Shown one piece after another: positions 25,988 through 34,083 of a stretch of DNA of 64,000 bases. Positions within the stretch are counted from its first letter, which is position 1, and every line of letters starts with the position of its first letter. A program made the translations under genes and the position numbers. This DNA comes from Streptomyces sp. NRRL F-6676 (lineage in GTDB: Bacteria > Actinomycetota > Actinomycetes > Streptomycetales > Streptomycetaceae), in NCBI RefSeq assembly GCF_000725625.1, contig NZ_JOHS01000035.1, positions 1 through 64,000 on the forward strand, written 5' to 3'. Below the pieces are notes generated by a model. The model worked only from the letters and a program-made list of their open reading frames with translations. It did not search any database and was not told the origin of the DNA.

Positions 25988-26697
25988 CGCGGGCCCGCCT
26001 CGGCCGGGCAGGATTCCAGCGCGGCGCGCAGGGCCGTCTTCTCCGCCGGCGTGACCGACAGGCGGTACTTGGTCTTCACGCGGACCTGCGCGGTCGCGTA
26101 CCAGCAGTGGGCCTCGGCCTGCGGGGGCATCCACGCGGCGGCGTCCTTGGCCCCCTTGCCCGCGTTCGTCGGACCATCGGTCGCAATCAAATTATCCGGG
26201 TCGTTCGCATAATTCAGCCTTTGCTCGGCAGTCAGCTCCCGGGCCCCCGATCGCCATCCGAGCGCCAGGGGCACGATGTGGTCGATCTGCACGGCCATGG
26301 ATGTGCGGGGGCCGCGCTTGAAGTTGATCGTCCGGCCCGTGTACCGGTCGTGGAGAACGCCGGAAAGCACGGTGCAGCCGTCCTCGGCCCTTGCGACGTC
26401 GTCCAGGTCGCGGGCCAGGACGTCCTGACGCGTGGGGCACGAGTTTCCCGACATCTCGACGGTGCCCTCATCGCTCCATGCCGGTCCGAAGGCGTCGCGG
26501 CTGTAGCCGGCGAGGGGGACGCGCTTTCGGACCGTCAGGTTGTTCAGCTGGGTCAGCGCCGTTCCGTCTCCAGCCGCGACTGGTCCGTGAGCGGGTGCGG
26601 CTTCAGCCGCAGAGCCGGGAGCGGGCAGTGGGCCGCAGGCGGAGGCAGCGAGCGCGCCGGCGAGCACGAGGGCGGCGGCCGAGATGCGAGGGGCCAT
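25984..26697 (-). CDS. secreted HNH-family endonuclease (lipoprotein)
   Basis: The 237-aa product has a signal peptide with lipobox AASACG (Cys21). The C-terminal two thirds form the HNH/DUF1524-type nuclease, with IDHIVPLALGWRSGA (about residues 144-158), NYANDPDNLIATDGPTNAGKG and a final Cys-containing region. The DHIVPL His pair is the expected metal/catalytic site. It would degrade DNA outside the membrane, perhaps for nutrient release or competition. It heads a three- or four-gene operon downstream of a promoter shared with the DUF2637 operon. Confidence 0.85.
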   Translation of the reverse strand: MAPRISAAALVLAGALAASACGPLPAPGSAAEAAPAHGPVAAGDGTALTQLNNLTVRKRVPLAGYSRDAFGPAWSDEGTVEMSGNSCPTRQDVLARDLDDVARAEDGCTVLSGVLHDRYTGRTINFKRGPRTSMAVQIDHIVPLALGWRSGARELTAEQRLNYANDPDNLIATDGPTNAGKGAKDAAAWMPPQAEAHCWYATAQVRVKTKYRLSVTPAEKTALRAALESCPAEAGPR

Positions 26698-26741
26698 GGG
26701 CAGAGAGTCCTGTTCGTGTCGGAGGAAACACCGTTCACCTG

Positions 26742-26774
26742 CTACAGGTGCGGCGCTGGCTGACGGTGTGACAC
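26742..26774 (-). promoter_or_regulatory. shared promoter/operator copy 2 (CTACAGGTG, 13 bp, CGGTGTGACAC)
   Basis: Identical blocks and identical 13-bp spacing to 4233-4265, at nearly the same distance (45 bp) from the start codon of the HNH gene at 26697. Read on the minus strand it is GTGTCACACCG, 13 bp, CACCTGTAG. Confidence 0.55.
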
Positions 26775-26939
26775 TCGGTCCGAAATTTCTGCCCGTGTGC
26801 AGCCTGGCCTCGGCGCTTCAGGGTCTGCTGACCGCTTCCAGCAGTGCCGCGGCGGCTCATTGCTTGGCTGACTACTTGGTGGACGCGGTGAAGACGCTGG
26901 TGAGTATCTGACCGTCGTAATCGGCTTCCGCCTTGCAGT

Positions 26940-27497
26940 TCACGGCTGGCTGCGGAACCAGGTGAGGAAGTCCTCGGCGTGTGCCTGGTCGAGCCGCATG
27001 GTCAGGTCACCACCGTCCAAGTCCTGGGTGATGCCGTCGGCCTGTCCGTCCGCGGTGATGGAGCCGGGCCAGCGGGCTACCAAGGAGAGCAGAGCCCCTG
27101 CCGCCGAGCCTGTGGCGGTCATCTTGAGGATGACCGCCAGCGTCTCGTCGTCTACGTCGAGTTCGATCAGACAGCCGGGGACGACGGAGCGCAGCCGGTC
27201 GAAGAGGTGCCGCTGGTCGGGAACGGCCGCGCCGAAGGCGTCGGCGTTCGCCTGGGCCCGCGCAGTGCGCTCGTAGAAGGTGCTGATCAACTTCTGTGCG
27301 CTGGCGCGCAGTCCGGGATCGGCAATCTCCGACAGCGCGCCCACGGTGCGGTCGGTCGTGCCCGGCGGGGTAAGGGGAGAGAAGCCGATCTCGCGCTGGA
27401 CTCCGGCATCGTCGAGGAGGGTGAGGATGGTCAGGTTGGCGACGGGGTGGAGATTGATCGTCCACTGATCCGGCAGCGGCTTGGGCGAAGAGGTCAC
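26940..27497 (-). CDS. hypothetical protein
   Basis: GTG 27497 follows GGAG at 6 bp, giving 185 aa. The sequence reads as a compact soluble alpha/beta protein (DQWTINLHPVANLTILTLLD, CLIELDVDDETLAVILKMTA, DLTMRLDQAHAEDFLTWFRS). I recognise no family. It is the last gene of the minus-strand operon that begins at the DUF4314 gene. The longer frame up to 27647 overlaps the preceding gene and is not used. Confidence 0.6.
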   Translation of the reverse strand: MTSSPKPLPDQWTINLHPVANLTILTLLDDAGVQREIGFSPLTPPGTTDRTVGALSEIADPGLRASAQKLISTFYERTARAQANADAFGAAVPDQRHLFDRLRSVVPGCLIELDVDDETLAVILKMTATGSAAGALLSLVARWPGSITADGQADGITQDLDGGDLTMRLDQAHAEDFLTWFRSQP

Positions 27498-27529
27498 CAA
27501 GGTCTCCAGGTAATGGTGTACGGACGGGG

Positions 27530-27976
27530 TCAGGACGTTGTCGGAAGTACGGCGGGCTGGGACGGCGTAAGCGGAGCGGCATTGAGGTCCGAGTCCTCCT
27601 CCCCTGCGCACTCGACGGCGTACGCGCGGTCGGCACAGTTGCCGCACAGGCCTTCCCAGCCTTCGCCGTCGGCGCTGTAGTCGTCGCAGTCCTCCCCCGA
27701 GCAGAAGTACTCCTCGTAGGTGCCGGCCGGGATGAACCGCAGCGCCGCGGTGGAGCTGGCGAGGATGAGGACGCCGGATTCGAAGACGTGGACGTTGGCC
27801 CCGTAGTGGGGGGAGCGTCGGATGGCGTGCCAGACGTCGATGCCGTGCAGTGTGCGGTGCTCGGCGTTCTTGGGGCGTGTCCAGACGCCGTCCTCGCGGA
27901 CGTGGAGGACGTATTCGGACTCGAAGTCGATCTCGGCGCGGAGGCCGGCGGCGGTAGCGATGGTGCTTCGGAACAT
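27530..27976 (-). CDS. hypothetical protein with Cys pairs
   Basis: The 148-aa product has a region with FCSGEDCDDYSADGEGWEGL followed by CGNC (about residues 90-113), which could bind zinc. The N-terminal part (LRAEIDFESEYVLHVREDGV) is beta-rich. Family unknown. It lies between the DUF4314 gene and the 185-aa hypothetical gene in an operon typical of plasmid backbone DNA. Confidence 0.6.
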   Translation of the reverse strand: MFRSTIATAAGLRAEIDFESEYVLHVREDGVWTRPKNAEHRTLHGIDVWHAIRRSPHYGANVHVFESGVLILASSTAALRFIPAGTYEEYFCSGEDCDDYSADGEGWEGLCGNCADRAYAVECAGEEDSDLNAAPLTPSQPAVLPTTS

Positions 27977-28049
27977 GGTGAGTCGGTTCTCGCAGTGTTG
28001 GAGGCGGGGCTGAGGCGCTGCCGGGCGGCCGGGGCCGCCCGGCAGCCGG

Positions 28050-28262
28050 TCAGAGGCGGGCGACGCGGTCGCCGTCGCCGACGAGGGTGAGCATCAGCCG
28101 ACGGTGGGCGTGCGGGGCGTCCCATGCGATGCTGAGCTGACGGACCAGCGGGTGGGGGTTCCAGTGGGTGACGGTGCCGGTCGCTCCGGCGGAATAGGGG
28201 TCGTGCTCGTCGGTGCACAGGACGACCTTGATGCGGTCTCCGACACTGAACTCGGGTTCCAC
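28050..28262 (-). CDS. DUF4314-like small protein
   Basis: GTG 28262 follows AAGGAG, giving 70 aa. GDRIKVVLCTDEHDPYSAGA and TGTVTHW with the ending GDGDRV match DUF4314-type small beta-barrel proteins, common on Streptomyces plasmids. Function unknown. It is the first gene of the operon read from the divergent promoter at 28510-28538. Confidence 0.72.
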   Translation of the reverse strand: MEPEFSVGDRIKVVLCTDEHDPYSAGATGTVTHWNPHPLVRQLSIAWDAPHAHRRLMLTLVGDGDRVARL

Positions 28263-28509
28263 GGATTCTTCTCCTTGTGGCTGAGGGACGGCTCGACAGA
28301 CATGGGGCCCAGCGACGGATCGCGGACGAATGCATGGCGAGCGAAGGCAGGGGAGTTGGCGATGTCCGGTCCCGCCGCGGGTGCCGGTCTCGACGGGCGG
28401 GAGCCGGTGAGTGTGGTGCTCGACGTGCGCGTTCGGGACCGGGTGGTAGACGCTTCGGTGCCCGCGCGGTCCGGGCCCGCCTGGGCTCTGGGGCCCCGGC
28501 GGGGCTCAA

Positions 28510-28538
28510 AGACTACCGAGACTCATAGAATTAAGCAA
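28510..28538 (-). promoter_or_regulatory. promoter with TCTATGAGT operator, copy 1 (toward the DUF4314 operon)
   Basis: Minus-strand reading: -35 TTGCTT (28538-28533), a 17-bp spacer containing AATTCTATGAGT, and -10 TAGTCT (28515-28510). The first 18 bases are repeated in inverted orientation at 28588-28605 with one mismatch. The untranslated leader to the DUF4314 start would be about 240 bp. Confidence 0.65.
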
Positions 28539-28587
28539 TCTCTTGCAGGATGCGCCCCCGCGGCTGGATCGGCTGCGCCGCCGGGAG

Positions 28588-28616
28588 TTGCTTAACTCTA
28601 TGAGTGTGCGTATGTT
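28588..28616 (+). promoter_or_regulatory. promoter with TCTATGAGT operator, copy 2 (toward the NTPase gene)
   Basis: Plus-strand reading: -35 TTGCTT (28588-28593), a 17-bp spacer beginning AACTCTATGAGT, and -10 TATGTT (28611-28616), about 85 bp before the NTPase start at 28701. Together with copy 1 it forms an 18-bp inverted repeat with 17 matches and a 49-bp centre, so one regulator could control both directions. Confidence 0.7.
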
Positions 28617-28700
28617 TGCGGTACGCCCTACTGGGCCGCATCCCGCAACATCGCTGCAAGCCGCGCAAGTTGAGCCGCGCAGCGGCAATGGAAGGACAAG

Positions 28701-30191
28701 ATGTCTCGCACACTCTCCGTCGCGGAATACCGGACGCTGTTGCACGACGCACTGTCCGCAGCCCATGCCACGGACGCCCTCACGCTCCCCATCCCGATGA
28801 TGTACACCCCGGACGCCCACCGGGCCGCCCTGTACGCGAACAGCACCGTGGTCCGCGGAGCGGTGGGGGAGGGCAAGACCTTCTGGGCCCGGGCCCTGAC
28901 CGACCCCAAGCTGCGCGCGGTTGCCGCCCGGGAGTACCGCCTGCCCCGTCTGGAACGGACCGAAGCGGCCACCGGTTTCGGTGCCCGGCCGGATACCTTC
29001 CAGCCGTCATCCGGGGAACTGCGGGCTCTGACCGCGTGGGGCGTCCAGCCGACCACCCTGTGGACCACGGTCGCCCTGACGGCCCTCGGCGTGCCTGACC
29101 TCGCCACCCTGGCCACGTGGACCGAACGCGTCGACTGGCTGGTTCGCAACCCCGGGGCCACCGACCGCTCTCTGGCCGAGATCGAGGCGTCCGCGCGCAC
29201 CGCCGACACCGTCCGCATCGTCCTGTTCGATTCTCTCGACCAGTTCCACCCCGACCGCACCGTAGCCGAACACCTCGCCTCCGGTGTGCTCAACCTCGCC
29301 GCCACCCTGTCCCGGCGCACCACCCGGCTGCGGGCGAAGGTCTTCATCCGCCCGGACATGCTGGACGGCGCTTTGAATGGTGTCCCGCGCGCCGACCGCG
29401 CATTTCTCACCGCGCGGGCCGCTGAACTGTCATGGAGCAGGACTCATTACCTCCACCGATTCGACAGGGCCGACCTGTTCGGACTGCTCTTCCACGTTCT
29501 GGGCAACCACCCCAGTGCCGAGGCGGCCGCCTTCCGGGCGGCCTGGCCCACCTGGCAGCAGGACGCCGACGGCCGGTTCCTCGCTCCCGACGAACTCAGC
29601 CGGGACCGAAAGGCGCAGGAAGAGGTCTTCACCACCCTCGTCGGCAGATACATGGGCGTGAACGCCCGCAACGGCTTCACCTACAACTACCTGTCCTGCT
29701 ACCTCCAGGACGCCCTGGGCACCATCACCCCGCGCCCCTTCCTCGCCGCCCTGGCTGCCGCGCTGGAGAACACCAGCCGCAGCCACTCCGGGCACGACCG
29801 TCCGCTGCACTACGACGATCTCCGTCACGGCGTGAGCTGTGGTGCGCGGGCCGAGGAACTCCACCAGTCGCTGCCGTGGGCCCGGCTGGCCCTGGAACCG
29901 CTGGCCGGGCAGCAGCTCCCGATGCGGGAGGAGGACGTCTTCGAGCTGTGGGCGAACATCGGTCTGGCTGACCGGCTCCAGGAGATGACACGACGGGCCG
30001 TGGCGGATGCCAGCCGCTCCCGGACCGGACCGCGTCACCCGACCAGCTACCCGTTTCTGCTGGAGGAACTGGTCGACGCAGGCGTGCTGGACCGCCGTAC
30101 CACTGGGGAACTCGACATGCCCGACGTCTACCGGACCGCACATGGACTGGGCCGCCGTGGCGGCGTCCGGCGCGCCCCGACAGCGGCGTAA
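28701..30191 (+). CDS. P-loop NTPase of plasmid type
   Basis: The 496-aa product starts at ATG behind GGAAGGA. Walker A is VVRGAVGEGKTFWARAL (Lys near residue 59), and Walker B is VRIVLFDSLDQFHP (about 174-187). The segment LRAKVFIRPDMLDG suggests a sensor arginine. The rest is helical with no membrane segment. Similar NTPases on Streptomyces plasmids are often neighbours of a ParA-like gene; none is present here. A role in partition or in a STAND/KAP-type response is possible but unproven. Expression is probably tied to the DUF4314 operon by the divergent operator. Confidence 0.65.
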   Translation: MSRTLSVAEYRTLLHDALSAAHATDALTLPIPMMYTPDAHRAALYANSTVVRGAVGEGKTFWARALTDPKLRAVAAREYRLPRLERTEAATGFGARPDTFQPSSGELRALTAWGVQPTTLWTTVALTALGVPDLATLATWTERVDWLVRNPGATDRSLAEIEASARTADTVRIVLFDSLDQFHPDRTVAEHLASGVLNLAATLSRRTTRLRAKVFIRPDMLDGALNGVPRADRAFLTARAAELSWSRTHYLHRFDRADLFGLLFHVLGNHPSAEAAAFRAAWPTWQQDADGRFLAPDELSRDRKAQEEVFTTLVGRYMGVNARNGFTYNYLSCYLQDALGTITPRPFLAALAAALENTSRSHSGHDRPLHYDDLRHGVSCGARAEELHQSLPWARLALEPLAGQQLPMREEDVFELWANIGLADRLQEMTRRAVADASRSRTGPRHPTSYPFLLEELVDAGVLDRRTTGELDMPDVYRTAHGLGRRGGVRRAPTAA

Positions 30192-30207
30192 CCCGCCCGG
30201 ACAAACG

Positions 30208-30255
30208 CTTTCGCGCCCCGGCGTGACCGGCTCCCCGGCCGTGTCGCGCCGGGGC
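30208..30255 (+). terminator. strong hairpin terminator after the NTPase gene
   Basis: GCCCCGGCG pairs with CGCCGGGGC around an inner GC-rich arm, 20-60 bp after the NTPase stop. It is followed by TTT. Confidence 0.6.
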
Positions 30256-30680
30256 TTTGCGCAATCCGCTTCCCGGGCTGGCTACGCAGCGAGACGCCAG
30301 GCACATTCAGGTATGCGACGGAGAGCGCGGCGAGCCGATTCCACGCTGGTGCGTGGCCGGCTGGCGAGTACGGGGCGCAGGTGCCGCAGTCCAGCGTCAC
30401 CCAGGCGGGGCGGCCGTCGCGAGCGGCCCGGTGAGGTCCGGCTTCATGCCGGTGTGGCCACCGCGGCCGTGGGGCCGGTGCTTGCCTCGTCGGCAACCAC
30501 CGGGTCGGGCCCGATGAGAACCGCCTCGACCCCCAGCGCCGCGGAAAGGCGAGGACGTACTGCCGTCGTTCCTGCGACCCCACCGTGGAGGACAAGTCCG
30601 TCAAGGCGTGCCGAAGCTCGCAGCTCCACTTCCTGACGCATCCGCCCACGGTCGGCGGTGGCCGGGCATCGAAGTGCGGG
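30256..30680. other. decayed region between the NTPase and tandem-HTH genes
   Basis: No intact gene. It holds the possible Hsp70/actin-like remnant described separately and a second minus-strand stretch (about 30280-30420) with WVTLDCGTCAPYSPAGHAPA in another frame, which looks like the continuation of a broken gene. Confidence 0.4.
30444..30641 (-). pseudogene. possible Hsp70/actin-like ATPase C-terminal remnant
   Basis: The frame contains LVLHGGVAGTTAVRPRLSAA followed by IGPDPVVADEASTGPTAAVA. This resembles the closing GG motif and the final helix of Hsp70/actin-fold ATPases. There is no N-terminal ATPase domain. It is most likely a fragment, and the call rests on a short motif. Confidence 0.3.
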
Positions 30681-31799
30681 TCATCTGCGGGATCCTCCGA
30701 GTTGTCCCGGCCGGCGGATGAAGCGGTAGGCGGTGGACCGGAACCACATGGGCTCGTCAACGGCCGGCTCCTGGCCGTCGCCAGGCGTCCGGTCCGCCTC
30801 CGCCAGCAGTCCGTTGTACAGGTACGTCCGCATCGACGAAACGGTGGTGGCTTTGCCGCGCCCGCGCGCCTTCCCGTCGAGCTCGCCGATCTGCTGCAAG
30901 GTCAGCAGGTCGTTGTCCGCCCCTTTCGGGAGCTTCAAGTCCTCGCGCAGCGGCTCGGAGGCGTCGACGATCTCGCGTGAAGCACGTGCCGCTGCTCCCA
31001 GGCGTCCCGGCCGGCGGATGAAGCGGTAGGCGGTGGATCGGAACCACATGGGCTCATCGACGGCTGGCTCCTGGCCGTCGCCAGGCGTCCGGTCCGCTTT
31101 CGCCAGCAGCTCCTGCGACTGGTAGTTCTTCAACGTACCGACGGTGGTGGCCTTGCCGCGCCCGCGCGCCTTCCCGTCGAGCTCGCCGATCTCCTGCAGG
31201 GTCAGCAGGTCGGTGTCCGCGCCGTCCGGCAGGTCCAGGTCGAGCAAGGCGCCGGCCGCCCGCTGCTTCGGCGCCGACTTCCTCCCGCTCGGCTGCTTCG
31301 CCTCAACAGGCGTCGTACGGCGCGTGCGGCGAGGTCGGCAGATGTAGGTGTAGGCGGTCTCGCGGAACCACATTGGCTCCGAGACCGTCGGCTGCAGGCC
31401 GTCGCCCGGCGTTCTGTCGGCCGGCGGGAGGACTCTCTTGGACGGGGACAGGTAGGTACGCAGGGTGGTGATCGACGTGGGAGGCCGGTTCAGGGCCTGT
31501 CCCTCAAGCTCGCCGATCTGGCGCAGAGAGAGGAGGTCACGGGGCCCGCCCTTGGGCAGATCCAGCGGGTTGTCCTTGCCTTGCCGAGACCGGAACCACG
31601 AGCCGAAGTGGTGATCGCGAACCCAGGCGTCGACATCTTCCGCGTCGTAGACATGGAGGCCGCCCTGGCCCTCGGTGAAGAGGAGGTCGGGAAACCCCTC
31701 CTCGCGGGACCACTTGGCGGACGTTGTACGGTCCACGCCGTACCGCTCCGCCATCTTGTCGAAGTTCGTATACGTGCGATCGGTGCCTGCGGGCATCAT
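30681..31799 (-). CDS. DNA-binding protein with one MerR/excisionase-like and three tandem HTH-like modules
   Basis: The 372-aa product has an N-terminal helix-turn-helix (about residues 12-67, DKMAERYGVDRTTSAKWSRE and a DVDAWV wing). Three repeats of about 70 residues follow, near 82-153, 195-266 and 298-369. Each has D-L-L-[ST]-L-x-x-I-G-E-L-[ED]-G, a linker, ADRTPGDG and EPMWFR.TAY. The last two repeats are nearly identical. No enzymatic motif is present. A promoter with the TCTATGAGT operator lies 150 bp upstream, so it may regulate itself and the 28.5-kb operons. Confidence 0.6.
   Translation of the reverse strand: MMPAGTDRTYTNFDKMAERYGVDRTTSAKWSREEGFPDLLFTEGQGGLHVYDAEDVDAWVRDHHFGSWFRSRQGKDNPLDLPKGGPRDLLSLRQIGELEGQALNRPPTSITTLRTYLSPSKRVLPPADRTPGDGLQPTVSEPMWFRETAYTYICRPRRTRRTTPVEAKQPSGRKSAPKQRAAGALLDLDLPDGADTDLLTLQEIGELDGKARGRGKATTVGTLKNYQSQELLAKADRTPGDGQEPAVDEPMWFRSTAYRFIRRPGRLGAAARASREIVDASEPLREDLKLPKGADNDLLTLQQIGELDGKARGRGKATTVSSMRTYLYNGLLAEADRTPGDGQEPAVDEPMWFRSTAYRFIRRPGQLGGSRR
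30706..30920. repeat. internal direct repeat, copy A (300-bp offset)
   Basis: Near-identical to 31006-31220 at the DNA level, for example GGCGGATGAAGCGGTAGGCG at 30714 and 31014. It codes for the last HTH-like module of the tandem-HTH protein. Low divergence implies a recent duplication or gene conversion. Confidence 0.75.
31006..31220. repeat. internal direct repeat, copy B (300-bp offset)
   Basis: Second copy of the repeat at 30706-30920, coding for the middle HTH-like module of the same protein. Confidence 0.75.
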
Positions 31800-31946
31800 G
31801 TCGCTCCGTCCGTGGCCAGCCGGGCCGGCGAGTCATGCCGGTCCGCCCATGTGGGGCGCCGGGTTCTGCAGTGGTCGCGCGTCGCGGCTCCGTAAGCCGG
31901 ATCCAGAGGCGCTGGCCGGCAAGTGCAGGGGGCGGCCTCGCAAGCG

Positions 31947-31975
31947 AGATTAGCCAAACTCATAGAATTCCGCAA
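31947..31975 (-). promoter_or_regulatory. promoter with TCTATGAGT operator, copy 3 (tandem-HTH gene)
   Basis: Minus-strand reading: -35 TTGCGG (31975-31970), a 17-bp spacer beginning AATTCTATGAGT, and -10 TAATCT (31952-31947), about 150 bp before the start at 31799. The spacer motif is the same as in the two promoters at 28510-28616. Confidence 0.68.
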
Positions 31976-32079
31976 TGTGATCGGGGTTGTCCTCATCGCT
32001 ACCGGGCCAGCACTTGAATCGCGGGCTCGGGTGTAGCACGACGGTCCTGCTCGCGCCGGCACCATCCAGCCCCTTCTCA

Positions 32080-33066
32080 TCACTGTCCGAGGACGCCTTC
32101 GAAGGTGACCCGGGAGCCGGCCGCGTCGACGGCCTCCACCGTCACCGGGCCGCCGACGGCCGCGTCGGGGACGGTGAAGGAGACGGTCTGCGTGGCGGTG
32201 CGGAACGGCGCGATCGCCGCGTCACGGTACCCGTACACGGGACGGGCGGTGGCGGCCAGACGCAGGTCCTCGCCGGTCAGGATGCGCAGCGTGGTGCCCA
32301 GGCCGGGCATCGGGTCGCCGGAGCGGTTGACCACGCTGAGCTCCAGGCTCGCAGCGCGCGAGGCCCCTTCGCCGCTCACCGTCACCTTGCCCACGCGCAC
32401 GTTGCCGTTCCACTGCCCAAGCGGTGTGACCGACTGCCTGGCCGGCGCACCCTGCGGCGGCGTCTGCGGGGCCGGGGAGGTGGCGGCGCTGCCCGGCAGG
32501 GCGCCCTCGAAGAACAGCAGCTCCGGCTCGGCCAGCCCCTCCTCGGTCGCTTCCACGGTCACCGTGACCGGCAGGCCCTGGGCCTGGTCGGGAAGCACGA
32601 GCTTCAGGTCCCTGTCGACGGACCCGTTGGGGCGCACCTGCTGCGGCTCGTCCGTGGAAGAGGAAGCGCCACTGTCGGTGGCCTCCACAGCCGTGCGCCC
32701 GAGAGCTCCGTAACGGGCGGTGACGGCGGTCCGCGGCGCGGTGGCGACCTGCGCCCGCTGGTTGGCCACGGTCACCCGCGCCCTGTACGCGCTCGAGCCG
32801 GCCGGCACGCCGAGCTCGGTGTCGGCGGGCAGGCGCTCGAAGCCCCGCAGTGTCACCGTCCATGCCCCATCGCCGACCGGAAGGGCGGTCCCCGGCTTGG
32901 CGATGCCGTCCGGCAGCACCGTGGAAGGCGACGGCCTGGGCCCCGGGGCGCTGTTCGTCGGCTTGCCGTCGGCCTTGGGCCCGCTGTCGGAGCCGGCGCA
33001 GCCGGAGATCACGACCGTGCCGGCAAGGAGCACGGCCGGAAGGGCGTGGCGCAGGCGCACAGACAT
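32080..33066 (-). CDS. secreted lipoprotein
   Basis: ATG 33066 follows GAGGGGGAA. The 328-aa product has a signal peptide with lipobox VISGCAG (Cys23), then a Ser/Pro/Lys-rich spacer. The mature part is beta-rich with two Ig-like stretches (WTVTLRGFERLPADTELGVP and LPVTVTVEATEEG), resembling DUF4352-type surface proteins. No catalytic motif is seen. Its own promoter must lie in the 48 bp up to the terminator at 33115. Confidence 0.75.
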   Translation of the reverse strand: MSVRLRHALPAVLLAGTVVISGCAGSDSGPKADGKPTNSAPGPRPSPSTVLPDGIAKPGTALPVGDGAWTVTLRGFERLPADTELGVPAGSSAYRARVTVANQRAQVATAPRTAVTARYGALGRTAVEATDSGASSSTDEPQQVRPNGSVDRDLKLVLPDQAQGLPVTVTVEATEEGLAEPELLFFEGALPGSAATSPAPQTPPQGAPARQSVTPLGQWNGNVRVGKVTVSGEGASRAASLELSVVNRSGDPMPGLGTTLRILTGEDLRLAATARPVYGYRDAAIAPFRTATQTVSFTVPDAAVGGPVTVEAVDAAGSRVTFEGVLGQ

Positions 33067-33355
33067 GGTTCCCCCTCGTCAGGTACCGGATCTCGGTTGA
33101 GAGGGATCATGCCAAAACGCGCCCGGCCGGGGCCGGGCGCGTTTGTGGGGGGTGTCCGATTCAGCCAGTCACGTGCCTGCGAGCCCCGACGAACTTCCTG
33201 ACCCGGGTCGCTGTCATCGGACGGCAGGGGTGTTCCTGGGTGTTCCCATGCTGAGCGGGTCGCCTCACGGCGGCCGCGATGGCTAGCGGGTGCAGATGAT
33301 GGCGACGGCATCTCCTGAGGCCAGGACAGCGGCTGGTGAGCGGCTGTCCGAAGTG
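33067..33355. other. intergenic after the TetR-led operon
   Basis: No gene. It contains the terminator at 33115-33144 and the short upstream region of the lipoprotein gene. Confidence 0.45.
33115..33144 (-). terminator. intrinsic terminator closing the TetR-led operon
   Basis: A perfect 14-bp stem (AAACGCGCCCGGCC with its complement) and a 2-base spacer. In the minus direction the stem ends in TTTT. It lies between the end of the TetR-led operon and the lipoprotein gene. Confidence 0.75.
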
Positions 33356-33610
33356 TCATCGCGGCGGGTCGTCATGCTGAGGCAAGAAACCGCATGCCAG
33401 GAGGGCATCGTGAACGCGCGCCGGGATGGCATCGGCACCCAGGCGCTCATGGGGCGCCACGCCGATCTTGATGATGATCTCTCCGTTGGAGGCCCACGTC
33501 TCAACCTCCGGCACCACGGGCAGCCCCGGGTGGTCCTCAGCCTGGCGCAGGCCTGCGTTCCGCAGAGCGTTTCGTACGTCGAGCGACGGGGCGGCGCTGG
33601 TGGCGATCAT
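33356..33610 (-). CDS. hypothetical 84-aa protein
   Basis: ATG 33610 follows GGAG at 6 bp. The sequence (SLDVRNALRNAGLRQAEDHP and TWASNGEIIIKIGVAPHERL) has an alpha-beta-beta look. It is the last gene of the TetR-led operon. No family recognised. A TTG at 33622 would add four residues. Confidence 0.5.
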   Translation of the reverse strand: MIATSAAPSLDVRNALRNAGLRQAEDHPGLPVVPEVETWASNGEIIIKIGVAPHERLGADAIPARVHDALLACGFLPQHDDPPR

Positions 33611-33698
33611 CGGCAACTCCAATCCTGAACGCCGACCGTATCGGCCTTCGGCGGTGTTCGGAGTCGTTCCCTCGGCGCCAGCGGGGCTGGGCGGCGTC

Positions 33699-34055
33699 TC
33701 ACAGCGTGATGGGGATGGGGACGAGGAAGTACTCGGTGTCGCCGACGCGGACCCGCAGAGGGTGTCCGGGCGGGAGGCTGAACAGCTGATGGTGCACGGT
33801 CGCCGGGGAGTTGCGCACGGACAGCGCGGGCTCCAGCGCGGTACGGACGGCGGCGCGGGAGGTGTCGGACAGGGGGTTGCGCTCGGCGATCACCGCGCAC
33901 TGGTCGAGCTGGGCGTCGGTCAGGTCGGGCCCAAGGCCCTGGCGGAGGGCCTCAACGGCGACAGCCGGGGCCAGGACTGCCCGGTTGTGGTCGCGGCACA
34001 CGTGGCCAGGCGTGCCGTGGGGCTGGAAGTGACGGGCGGTGCCGATGGAGGTCAT
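33699..34055 (-). CDS. hypothetical 118-aa protein
   Basis: ATG 34055 is behind GGGAG. The N-terminal GHVCRDHNRAVLAPAVAVEA includes a Cys/His pair, and the C-terminus is LRVRVGDTEYFLVPIPITL. No family recognised. It is the fourth gene of the TetR-led operon, 28 bp after the previous one. Confidence 0.55.
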   Translation of the reverse strand: MTSIGTARHFQPHGTPGHVCRDHNRAVLAPAVAVEALRQGLGPDLTDAQLDQCAVIAERNPLSDTSRAAVRTALEPALSVRNSPATVHHQLFSLPPGHPLRVRVGDTEYFLVPIPITL

Positions 34056-34083
34056 GCGGGACTCCCAGGGGTGGAGGGCGGCG

